From Salminus brasiliensis (Eukaryota; Chordata; Actinopteri; Characiformes; Bryconidae), in contig NC_132901.1 of NCBI RefSeq assembly GCF_030463535.1, forward strand, positions 3,739,640-3,803,639: DNA of 64,000 nucleotides. The letters are read 5' to 3'. Below the pieces are notes generated by a model. It ran no database searches and was not told where the DNA came from. It worked only from the letters and a program-made list of their open reading frames with translations. A program made the position numbers and the translations under genes. How positions within the stretch are numbered: position 1 is the first letter of the stretch; every line of letters begins with the position of its first letter. This document shows, one piece after another, positions 1 to 9,661 of the stretch.

Positions 1-619
1 TTCGGCTGTGGGGACTGGGTCAAGAAAGGCGGATACCGTGAATTTGCAGGTAAACTGGAGTCTAGGGACGAAATTTACACGTTACCTTAGAAACATGAGT
101 CTGAGAGGACCCATGTGTCCCTCTCATGGCCACTTCACTGGAAAGTTAACGAGCTGGACGCTCTTCTTCTTTTATGTTCTCAGGCACCTTTCAGTACTGC
201 CCCCCAGAGTTCTTTCTAAAGGGGAGGTACCACGCCAGTCCTGCGACAGTCTGGTCTCTAGGAGTCCTACTGTTCAGGCTGGTTAGTGGACACCTTCCCT
301 TTACAGACGAGCAGGAAATCGTGGAGGGGCTTCTGAGCTTCAAGGACCACCTATCCAATGGTGAGATATCTGAGAGCCTCCTCGAGAGACTCTTAGAAGT
401 TCAGGACGACGTGTTCTGCACGGTCGTCTTTCTGAAATGTACTTAAGTATCTCTCTCACATCCAATCCAATCCCGTCCTTCTGCACAGAATGCTGCAATC
501 TGATTAGGAGGTGTCTGCAGCGCAACCCATCCCAGAGGCCCAAAGTGAAGCAGATCCTGAAGCACGACTGGTTCCAGTGCAGCGTTCCTACCGAGGATCA
601 GGTTAGCCAGGGAAAATGA
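1..619 (+). CDS. PIM-like Ser/Thr kinase, copy 1 (3' part; cut by window start)
   Basis: This is the C-terminal part of a PIM-family kinase gene. Visible coding exons are 1-49 (end of exon 5, starting inside the DFG motif and ending ...EFA), 184-360 (exon 6, GTFQYCPPEF through the ATVWSLG segment to LSN) and 489-619 (exon 7, ECCNLIRRC, NPSQRP, HDWF, then QVSQGK and TGA). Introns are bounded by gtaaac/ctcag and gtgaga/cacag. The N-lobe and catalytic loop lie outside the window, so intactness cannot be judged. Apart from one intronic base (479 T, against C at 11119), I noticed no difference from copy 2 from here to the start of the minisatellite. Exon 7 contains a possible internal donor after 601 (CAG|gttagc), which would join to an exon at 791-860. 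Confidence 0.88.
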
Positions 620-790
620 GAATGACTGCTTAGAGAAGAAACAGTAGAAGCTAAAATATCTAGAGTTGTGATCGAGGAGGCGAAGGAAAGAAAAACTACT
701 AGAAATGAAGAGGAAGATCTGAATTCTCAGCATTTCTGATCCTTAGACGTGCTTCCGTCTCCAATGCGTATCTCCTGGGTTGTGTTTCAG

Positions 791-860
791 GTCCTGAGAA
801 CAGAGCAGCCTTCAGAGCAGAGGAGACAAACCGTCTGAAGTTGGCCCGTTTCATCAACAG
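791..860 (+). other. Candidate alternative exon 8 of kinase copy 1
   Basis: This 70-nt segment has a clean acceptor (tgtgtttcag) and donor (aacag|gtaaaa). Joined in phase 0 to the exon 7 donor after 601, it replaces VSQGK with VLRTEQPSEQRRQTV and a TGA. The stop lies 22 nt before the exon end. Transcript evidence is lacking. Confidence 0.5.
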
Positions 861-1033
861 GTAAAAATGGGTATAAGGAGCTCCAGCGTTGAGCTGTGGA
901 GCTGTGGAGCTGTGCTTTATGGAATGATGGTGCTCCATCCAATAAGTCTGGGATGAGTTGGGGATGAGGTGAGTTGGTGATAATCCTGAGCTGACTAACG
1001 CTCTCGTCACTGAATGCAATCAAATTCTCACAG

Positions 1034-1185
1034 CAGTGCTCCTCCAAATTTTAGTAGAAAGGTGTCTTCCCTGGCAGTAGAGAGAGTTACCCCAACAAAA
1101 GCAGGATCAACTCTTTTAAATGCCGTTAATTTTGGAAGAAGCAGTGAATGAACAGGCGTCCCAATACTTTTGTCAATATAGTGTA
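1034..1185. mobile_element. Tc1/mariner-like transposon end, degenerate
   Basis: The segment ends in a motif (1154-1185: CCCAATACTTTTGTC then AATATAGTGTA) that I recognise as a terminal inverted repeat of fish Tc1-like elements. The bases before it (ACCCCAACAAAAGCAGG... and TTTTGGAAGAAG) also resemble the sub-terminal part of such an element. No opposite terminus or transposase lies beside it, so it is a fossil inside an intron or 3' region of the kinase gene. Confidence 0.6.
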
Positions 1186-2200
1186 GAGTCCCTAAAGTCT
1201 TTACAGGAAGCCCCAGCAGTGTGTGTAGCTGGGAATGGGTACACTTGACGTGCTTTGGCTTGCTTAAGGAAATTCCCATGTAAGGCTGGGAACTGTTTAC
1301 CCTCGTCTTAATGACGACGACTCCGTCTGATAAATGATGAGAGTGAACGGCGGATTCTGGAAGGTGGGAAAGTTCACCACTGGTTTAATCTGCTGCTGTC
1401 TTAGAGGCCTGACACCAGTGTTTGTGGAAATGGGGGTCAGCAGAGCTCCGAGAGGGGGGCGGGACAGCGGGGCAGTTCACCCTTACAGTGAAGATGACCT
1501 CATTCCCTTTAAGCGCTAAGCGCTCCCCACTTCTCGTAGAGCTTAGAAGCCTTTTTTTGGACAGAAGCACCAAACAGTGTATGAACCAAAAGCCTGTGAA
1601 GCGGTTAGCCTTTAGCTCACTGCTGCGCTGAGTAGAAGCTGCTGCTGCTGCTGTGTTGATTGTGTGTGTTTCAGGATTCCTCCTTTCCTCCATCCTTGGT
1701 TGCCTGGTTCCTCCAGAACTCATCCCTAGGTCATGCCATCTGCCAACTCCCGCCCCTTCTAGCCTCGACTCTGCCCCATCACTTTTTCCTCACTCCATGC
1801 CTTCACCTTCCCCTCTGGCCACACCTCGCACCGCTGCTCGAACCTTTGCACGTCTTCTGCCCTTAATCTGCGGACCCTCCTAGGCGTAGAGCTTGTTCCC
1901 CGAGCTCCGCTGCTCCCTCTCGCTGCAGTACCTCAGTTCCCTCGACCGTAGTCCATGCGCCCCTCCACTGTCAGTGCCTGGAGTAGAAGCCTCTGGACTG
2001 GCTCCTCCATTCTGCACGACTCCCCAGGTGCGTCGTCTTGCTGACCCGTCGCAGGATCGGCTGACCCTCCCTCGGCTTTCTCAGCTTTCCGTTATTCTGC
2101 TGTCTTCTAGCAGCCGGTCTCCACATTACGTCCGTCGTTAGTAAGAAGTACGTGTAGAAGTAAGGAAGGACTAAGAAGTACTTTTCCACAATCCGGCGCC

Positions 2201-2320
2201 AACCAGAGGAGGATGGGTTCCCCTACTGAGCCTGGGTTCCTCTCAAGGTTTCTTCCTGGCTTCTCAGGGAGTTTTTCCTTGCCACCGTTGCCCTCGGCTT
2301 GCTCCTTAGGGGTCTAGGCC
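2201..2320 (+). repeat. Dispersed teleost repeat fragment
   Basis: The stretch GGAGGATGGGTTCCCCTACT ... AGGTTTCTTCCTGG ... GAGTTTTTCCTTGCCACCGT ... GGCTTGCTCCTTAGGGG is one I recognise as extremely common in fish genomes, often near 3' ends of transcripts. I cannot name the element family with certainty. Confidence 0.55.
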
Positions 2321-2653
2321 CGGATTCTAGCCTTATTCACTAGCGACACAACAGGCTAAATTCAATGGAGTATTTAATCGGACGTCCGTCTTACTTATCT
2401 GACCTCCATACTTTCAACCCCCACCCCCCCTTACAGCCCCCTCTCATATTATCAGAAGCTGATGGCATGGTCTGAACTAACAGACTTATCCTCTGACCAA
2501 TCTGACCTCCTATAAATTCCAGCTCCGTCCTTCTCCCACCAAGCAGAAGCCACCTGAGCTCCAGCCCAGAGTTCTCAGAGTTCTCCCCCTTCCCTTACAG
2601 TCTCCTCCCATATGATCAGAAGCTGATGGCCTGGTCTGAACGCCCCTGATCAA

Positions 2654-2659
2654 AATAAA
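2654..2659 (+). terminator. Polyadenylation signal AATAAA, copy 1
   Basis: A canonical hexamer is followed 20-35 bases later by a GT-rich tract (GTGAATGTGTTTATT), as expected for a cleavage site near 2670. Confidence 0.55.
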
Positions 2660-2675
2660 GATTTTTAGAGCACTG

Positions 2676-4109
2676 CTCAGGTGAATGTGTTTATTATCAC
2701 TGATGATTCACTCCATTTCAGAAAGCATTACTGTACATCATACTGACGCTAACAGCTAACAGCTAACAACGGTTCTACCTTCAGTGTTAGAACATGTGGA
2801 GGCATCTGGAGCCGAGCAGAGTCTTCAGAGCTGAAACGATGACCAGCTGTAGCCATAAGACACGTCTCTGGACAACTTGGCTATGATTAGTCAGATTCAG
2901 TGGTGGATTTATCTGTTTTACCTTCTGTTAAATGAGACATAAAATAATATGTCATATAAACAACTAAACAGAGCCTAAATGCTAACTCCAGCCACACAAG
3001 AGAAGGGAGAATGGCTGGGCAGAGGCTAAAAGCTAATGCTAGACGCAAAATAGCAATCAGTGCTACAGTTATTAGTGCTGAAGGACTGAGATGCTAATCT
3101 ACTTTTAATAGCTTTGGTAAAGCTAACGCTAGGCTGACCGCTACTGACTGTGCTGACTGGACACAGCGAGAACTTAGAAAGCAACACCATCCAGTAAGAC
3201 TTGAGAATAGTTACAGCAAATACGTTTGTTCGGATTTGGATTTGCTACAGTTCTAAGCTACGCTACGCTAGGCTAGGCTGTGCTATGGTATGCGGCCAGT
3301 CAGTCATATACACTGAGTAATAACTGACGAGCTCCTTCAGGCAATAAACAGACGCTAACGGCTAACTGCTGCCTCTGAGGTAAGAAAACACTTCATGAGG
3401 TAAAAATGATCCATTTCTGAGTGAATATTGGTAATATGTATCAGTTCTAACTGAATATTGATTATTTTAAAGCTTTAACTAAATCACTTTCACATTACTG
3501 TGGTAAAACGTCTGGTTATGACTGAGGACTTTAGCTAGCTAACAAGCTAACTAGCTGTAATGGAACGTTAATGGCATTACTTTTATGCTAATGACTTTTA
3601 GGTATTAGATAGTGTGGTTTTAATTAGCATGAGGGAATTGTAGCTACGTAGCTAAGTAGCATTATGTTGTAATGAAATCCGACTTTAATGGTTTAAACGA
3701 AGTTTTCAAATCTGAATCTTTTCACATCGCCAAGCTTTTTCACAACAGCCGTCCCCATTATCAGCCACTTCCCCGAAGTCAGCATTTCCGCCCTAGATGC
3801 ACAAGATTACTACGTTGTTGTCATCTATGTCAAATATATCAAATATAACATGGATATTTGACGTAGTTTAGCATGTGATTGTGATTTTTGTCATGTTACA
3901 TTCCCATTAGTTAGCTAACTAGCTACGTCTTTTTTCAGTCATTAGCACGGGGAGCTAGCTAACCATAAACACTCATTCACACCATAAAAGTTTTTCAGGA
4001 CGGGTTTGTGAGCATAAATGTGGGTATTTATTTATACATATTTCATATTTTTATTTAATAGCTTTTTTGTTTTACTTCAGATATTTAAAAAAAAAAATAT
4101 TCTATATTG
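2676..4109. other. Intergenic spacer rich in GCTAA/TTAGC
   Basis: No gene is recognised. The tract is full of short GCTAAC, TTAGC and TAGCTA words in both orientations, with small palindromes such as AGCTAGCTAACAAGCTAACT near 3535 and TAGCTACGTAGCTA near 3642. It ends in an A-rich run near 4087. Confidence 0.6.
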
Positions 4110-4417
4110 GACAAGTCACGTCTGACCTCACGTCTGATCTTCACTATTTTCTTTCCTCAAAATGACCTGTGCTGCATAAAGCAGGGTTGATTTACTATAA
4201 TTTACCTCAGTAATCATATTTTTAAAAGGTTTAAAGATGTCTGAGGTGGCGTCAATCTTCTGTTGATGTTTTGTCAAAATTTCAGGGTTGATTCAGTATG
4301 AATTTAGGGAGCAAAATTGACGATGAATAAACATAAGATTGGATTATTGATTCAATGAATGACGTTAACGGCGACAGTTTAACGTTGACTTAATATCTAT
4401 TCAATGACTGATGAATG
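4110..4417. repeat. Spacer module (single copy here)
   Basis: This is a roughly 310-bp non-coding module running from ACAAGTCACGTCTGACC to TGATGAATG, directly before the minisatellite. It is duplicated or triplicated in later units (25173-25839 and 56813-57853). Confidence 0.6.
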
Positions 4418-6221
4418 CCTCATTAACACACACCTCAAACAGTAACACTAACCCCACCAGAAACCTCATTAACACACACCTCAAACAGTAACACTAACCC
4501 CACCAGAAACCTCATTAACACACCTGAAACATTAACACTAACCCATCAGAAACATCATTAACACACACCTCAAACAGTAACACTAAGCCCATCAGAAACC
4601 TCATTAACACACACCTCAAACAGTAAGACTAACCCCATGAGAAACTTCATTAAAACACACCTCAAACAGTAAGACTAACCCCATGAGAAACTTCATTAAA
4701 ACACACCTCAAACAGTAACACTAACCCCATTAGAAACCTTAACACACCTCAAACAGTAACACTAACATCAGAAGAAACCTCATTAACACACACCTCAAAC
4801 AGTAAGACTAACCTCATTAGAAACCGCTAAGAGTAACACTAAGCCCATCAGAAACTTCATTAACACACACCTCAAACAATAACACTAACCCCATTATAAA
4901 CCTCATTACGACACAGCTCAAACAGTAACACTAACCCCATTAGAAACCTCATTAACACACACCTCAGAAATTCCTACTAACCCCATTAGAAACCTCATTA
5001 ACACACACCTCAAACAGTAACACTTACCCCATTAGAAACCTTATTAACACACCTCAAACAGTAACACTAACACCAGAAGAAACCTCATTAACACACACCT
5101 CAAACAGTAAGACTAACCTCATTAGAAACCGCAAAGAGTAACACTAAGCCCATCAGAAACTTCATTAACACACACCTCAAACAATAACACTAACCCCATT
5201 ATAAACCTCATTACCATGCACCTCAAACAGTAACAATAACCCCATTAGAAACTTCATTAACACACACCCCAAACAGTAACACTAACACCAGTAGAAACTT
5301 CATGAACACACACCTCAAACATTAATACTAACCCCATCAGAAACCCCATTAACACACATCTTAAACAGTAAAACTAACCCCATTAAAAACTGCATTAACA
5401 TACACATCAAACAGGAATACTAACCCCATTAGAAACCTCATTAACACACACCACAAACAGTAACAATAACCCCATTAGAAACCTCATTAACACACACCTC
5501 AAACAGTAACACTAACCCAATCAGAAACCTCATTAACACATGCCTCAAACAGTAACACTAACCCCATTAGAAACCTCATTAACACATGCCTCAAACAGTA
5601 ACACTAACCCCATTAGAAACCTCATTAACACACACCTTAAACAGTAACACTAACCCCATTATAAACTTCATTAACACACACCTCAAACGGTAAAACTAAC
5701 CCCATTAGAAACCTTATTAACACACACCACTAACAGTAACACTAACCCCAGTAGAAACCTCATCAACACACACCTCAAACAGTAACACTAACCCCATCAG
5801 AAATCTCATTAACACACACCCCAAACAGTAACACCTCATTAACACACACCTTAAACAGTAACACTAACCCCATGAGAAACTTCATTAACACACACCTCAA
5901 ACAGTAACACTAACCCTATAAGAAACCTCATTAACACACACCTCAAACAGTAACACTAACCCCATATGAAACCTCATTAACACACACCTCAAACAGTAAC
6001 ACTAACCCCATAAGAAACCTCATTAACACACACATCAAACATTAACACTCACCCCATTAGAAACCTTATTAACACACACCTCAAACAGTAATACTAACCC
6101 CATAAGAAACCTCATTAACACACACCTCAAACAGTAACACTAACCCCATTAGAAACCTCATTAACACACACCTCAAACAGTAACACTAACCCCATTAGAA
6201 ACCTCATTAACACACACCTCA
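4418..6221. repeat. 46-bp minisatellite array 1
   Basis: There are about 39 imperfect copies of a 46-bp unit made of CCTCATTAACACACACCTCA, AACAGTAACACTAACCCC and ATTAGAAA. The consensus + strand has about 20 A, 16 C, 8 T and only 2 G. Units of 36-50 bp occur through small indels. TAA words occur in every unit, so no frame is open. Confidence 0.97.
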
Positions 6222-6818
6222 GGAACTCAACAAATGTAAACCCATTACATCACATCTTCTCCACCTCATTAAACCCTTCTTATTTTACACCACCTTCATC
6301 ATCTACTACCACACCACATCCTCCCTCACGAACAGACCCAATTCCTCAGATTCGGACTCAACCCAGAACAGTCCTCCTTACCAACTATCCTACATCACTG
6401 GACCTCTTCACTGGTTCAGAAGCTCGCTCTTCCACACTCTTCCCTAGACTACAGCTGATCTCTGAGCTGAAACTATCCCTTTAATCAATGCTCTCGTCTG
6501 GACTACGGTGGACTGATGCTAGCGTAGCAGTCTTCCTGTAAACCATGTGATCCACCAAGCCCATTTCAGTCCACTTCAGGAGGTGGAAACATCTGCTCAT
6601 CTTCAGACTTTTAATTCAGACAAGGCCTTGATTCAGCCCATCTGCTTCCAGTCATCCAGACAAGGCCTTGATTTGGGAAGCTCATACAGTATCTTCATCT
6701 AGATGAAGAAGCGTCTTTCAGAGAAGAGCACAGAAGGTGTATTAGCTTTGACCTTGTCCTGAAACAGTGTCCATATCACTACACACTAATTCAGCCGCTC
6801 AGCCATACTGTCCCCGCC
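6222..6818. other. Linker, common part after array 1
   Basis: This is AC-rich non-coding DNA, present in nearly identical form after every completed array. It contains a direct repeat of CAGACAAGGCCTTGATT 40 bp apart (6617 and 6657). No gene is seen. Confidence 0.6.
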
Positions 6819-7026
6819 CGGCTTTTATTCCATGTTGATGTTTGCTTTTTTTGTCCGTACTGTCCTTGATGTCTGTATTTCTTGGAAAATGAAATTCGGC
6901 CGCTCTAGACATAGCTCCAAATCCGACTATTCTAATGTAGCACTGTTCTGAAGCTAATAAGGCATTTAGAACGAGAGCTAGCCAGGCTAACGTGCAGCCT
7001 CCACACAGGGGGGGTAGCTCAACACA
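6819..7026. other. Linker variant A block (before gene 2)
   Basis: This roughly 208-bp block follows CTGTCCCCGCC. At the same place before genes 4 and 5 a different, unrelated block of about 287 bp occurs. The longest frame here, on the minus strand, is an ordinary short ORF with no recognisable domain. Confidence 0.6.
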
Positions 7027-7072
7027 ATATATATATATATATATACACACACATACATACATACACACACTG
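7027..7072. repeat. TA/CA/CATA microsatellite
   Basis: A run of TA dinucleotides passes into CA and CATA repeats. Confidence 0.9.
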
Positions 7073-7502
7073 CCTGACCACCACTAGATTTAACTAAGCA
7101 AATAGATAAGAGGATAATTGTAGCCTTAAGAAAACCACTTGCTAGTGAGGCTAACCGGCAGAAACGGCTTTAGTTTGCTAAGGACAGAGATTTATGGTAC
7201 AGAGGTAGATCTACTTCACTACTGTACTAAAGTACTAAAATACTGTACCTGTATCTACTGGAGTATTATATACTTTTTTACTACATATTTTAGTGTTTAC
7301 ATTGTTTATGTGCTGCATCGTTACTCGATACAATTATAACAAACCATTTCAAACCCACATCATCACCTCCAGAGTACTAGATGGCGCTGTCGGGTTTGAT
7401 GAAGCCGCCTCAGCATTGTACAGAAAATGTTGAGTACCTGAGTGCCACTCAAGTCACTTTTACTCAAGTCTGGGTCTCTAGTACTTTCTACATGTCTGGC
7501 TA
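7073..7502. other. Linker with dispersed-repeat-like sequence
   Basis: The segment holds ACT-rich motifs (AAGTACTAAAATACTG and CACTTTTACTCAAGTC) that resemble fish hAT-like or other dispersed repeats. Assignment is uncertain. No gene is seen. Confidence 0.35.
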
Positions 7503-7625
7503 GTAAGCATAAAGATTGGACTCTGGAGCAACGGGAGGACGATGTGGTTCAGGGAGAGTCCATTGTTACACATGGACCGGCCACCAGACCTGAACCCCAT
7601 TGAGAATCTTTGGGATCAGAGAAGC
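7503..7625 (+). mobile_element. Tc1-like transposase remnant, internally deleted
   Basis: The + strand encodes two fragments of a Tc1/mariner DDE transposase. KDWTLEQ...GES (7512-7560) matches the region around the second catalytic Asp (typically KDWT.EQW...WSDES). PDLNPIENLWD (about 7589-7617) is the conserved block before the last catalytic residue. The roughly 60 codons normally between them are missing, and the key Asp of the first block is absent, so the element is dead. Confidence 0.75.
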
Positions 7626-8640
7626 AGATGCACACTAGCAGACATAGAATACCCATAATGCACATGTCCCAAATCTGTGTTCACTACCTTTAGTGGAATT
7701 CTGTTCCCTATAATAGTGCCCTATATAGTGATCTGGTCTTACTGGTTGAGTAGTACCATAGTACTTGTGTTGTGTGATGTGTCAATCAGGTGTAAATCTG
7801 CTACACTTGACACCCCTAAGGCATGCTTTTGTTCACACTATAATTAACGCTATGATGGCGATGGTATCTGGAACTGCTGTTCCCTGTTCCTGCAGCTGGT
7901 GGCAGCAGAGGACACAACTAATCTGTGCAGTTACCATGCGATCGATCCAGGGTGAAGCCAAATCTCACATCTGCGGCCTGAATTCACCCCCTAATACCTG
8001 AGGACCCTGAGGAGCATCTTATTTAGCCTGCTACATTATTTAGCATTAGACTGTTAGCCAACGTTAGCCTGACATAAGCCAATGAATGTGGAAGACCCTT
8101 ATTCATGGATGGGAGACCCGAGTTCCCTTCCTAGCTGAAGGCTACACCAATGAAACTGGGAAGTGAGCCTCCAAAATGTCTTCAAACCTGCTATGGTCAG
8201 GTCTTCTTGCTAACTTCCTGTTAGTGATCATGATGGACTACAGCTGGTAGCTTCTCAACGCCCACATTACCTGCCCTGAGTTGACTGACCAACACACAGT
8301 GCAACGGGAAAGTCCAGGGAGGTCAGTGCAGATCTGAGGAGGACGACTGTAGTAGACGTGTGCTGCTGAAGAGTGTCCCTACATGCACCAGCTGCATCTC
8401 CTACAGACAGCAGCTAAGACAGTACGCCACCTACTGGTCAACAGTAAGTATTACAGAGGGAGAAGATCTTACAGAGTGAAGCGATGATGTAAAGCTCTCT
8501 CTTACAATTTAAAAATAGGATCAAACTGATTGATTGATTGATGTTTATGAGCATTGTTACATCGTTCGTTTGATCTCCTGTTTTATTTTCTCAGCAAAGA
8601 CAAATCAGCTCATAAAATCATCTTCCTGTTTTAACTGCAG
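7626..8640. other. Region upstream of gene 2
   Basis: This is mostly unassigned. The stretch near 7660-7740 (CCCTATAATAGTGCCCTATATAGTG) resembles another common fish repeat. A consensus donor lies at 8444 (AACA|gtaagt), with a polypyrimidine acceptor ending at 8640. This could be the first intron of the kinase gene, with a 5' UTR exon ending at 8443. No convincing TATA box or CpG-dense promoter is seen. Confidence 0.35.
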
Positions 8641-8831
8641 GTGAACAGAGGACACGCGGACACTGTGCGGAACTCGCCATGGCAACCGAGCAGCTCTTTC
8701 TATTGATGACATCACAATGGTGGAGCTCCCTGTCACAGTCTTCCGAGCTCGGAACTCCTTCACTTCTTCTCAGGACACTGAGGAAGAGACAAGCTGTCCG
8801 ACTTGGTCCTGACGTTTGTCTTAGCGATTGA
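8641..8831 (+). other. Candidate 5' exon with 50-codon ORF (before gene 2)
   Basis: After the acceptor ending at 8640, an ATG in a strong Kozak context (CGCCATGG, 8679) opens a 50-codon frame beginning MATEQLFLLMTSQWW and ending at TGA 8829-8831. The frame persists before genes 3, 4 and 5 with only substitutions. I recognise no domain. It could be a 5' UTR upstream ORF, a first coding exon using an internal donor I could not identify, or chance. Confidence 0.3.
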
Positions 8832-9380
8832 CTTAGCAGCAGTCGTAGCGGTTTACTTAGCGACAGTCTTAGTGAACGTCTTAGTGGTAGTCTTAGCGAC
8901 AGTCTTAGTGATTGTCTTAGTGACAGTTTTAGTCTCACTGACTGGCTTAGAGATTTAGTGACTACCGTAGTTATTGGCTTAGTCACAGCCTTAGCTATTA
9001 GCTTAGTCATAGTCTTAGAGACTAAACTGGTGATTGTCCTAGCGACAGTCTCACTGATTGGCTTAGCGACTTAGTGACTGGTGTAGTTTTTGGCTTAGTC
9101 ACAGTTTTAGCTACTACCTTAATCATAGTCTTAGAGACTAACTTAGTGATTGTCTTAGAGACAGTCTTAGGGATTGTCCTAGCCACTGGCTTAGTGACAG
9201 TTTTAGCTGTTGGCTTAGCATTAGACTTAGCCACTGGCCTAGCTTATAGTATTAGTGACTAGCTTAGCAATAGCGTTAGAGACAGTCTTAGCTATTGGCT
9301 TAGTCACATTCTTAGCTGTTGGCTTAGCGACAGTATTAGCAACTGGCTTAGCCACAGTGTTAGTTATTGTCTTAGCTGTA
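8818..9380. repeat. 12-bp minisatellite (CTTAGYGACAGT-like)
   Basis: Imperfect 12-bp units based on CTTAGTGACAGT and CTTAGTGATTGT run for about 560 bp. Because 12 is divisible by 3, stop-free frames arise on both strands (Lys/Thr/Val-rich on minus, Val/Leu-rich on plus). These frames shift and break between copies and are not annotated as genes. Confidence 0.85.
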
Positions 9381-9661
9381 GGGAATTGCAGGTTCTTCAT
9401 CCAGCAGTAGATGATGGAGCAGGAGTCTACAGCTACAGGTCATTCATACAGTTCTGCTGGAATCTGATCTTACAGATCCACACTTTGTTGCTTTGATTAG
9501 ATTTTAGATTTAGGTCTCGGGATCCATGTTTACTCTCTGTGATGTGAACTGGAATAAGCTCTGTTAGGAGCTTCATTAAGAGCTAAGAGAATTGTAGGCA
9601 CTACCTACTCCATTCTAGACGTCAGTCTGTACAGACTCCAACCCTTATGTCCTGTATTTAG
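9381..9661. other. Non-coding stretch before exon 2 of gene 2
   Basis: No gene is recognised. It ends in the acceptor CCTGTATTTAG of exon 2. Confidence 0.4.

Larger units (their letters stand above)
1675..2675 (+). other. Candidate terminal exon / 3' UTR of kinase copy 1
   Basis: A strong acceptor (tgtgtgtgtttcag) at 1661-1674 opens a roughly 1-kb stretch that ends near an AATAAA signal followed by a GT-rich tract. Two short frames are open at its start. One is Pro/Ser-rich, but it carries a stop in other copies, so the stretch is better read as 3' UTR. Confidence 0.45.

Noticed and set aside
2508-2517. TATAAAT in CTCCTATAAATTCC as a promoter
   Set aside because: It lies about 140 bases upstream of the kinase polyadenylation signal, with no downstream exon on the same strand.
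6799-7068. Minus-strand 89-codon ORF starting MCMYVCVCIYIYIY
   Set aside because: Its start lies in the CA/TA microsatellite, and the rest lies in linker block A without similarity to any protein I know.
9022-9234. Minus-strand 70-codon Lys/Thr-rich ORF (TKPVAR, KTVSKT)
   Set aside because: It comes from the 12-bp minisatellite, whose period keeps any stop-free frame open. It shifts or breaks in other units and has no splice or start context.
9074-9262. Plus-strand Val/Leu-rich ORF that looks like membrane segments
   Set aside because: Same 12-bp repeat read on the other strand; the hydrophobicity is a by-product of the repeat composition.
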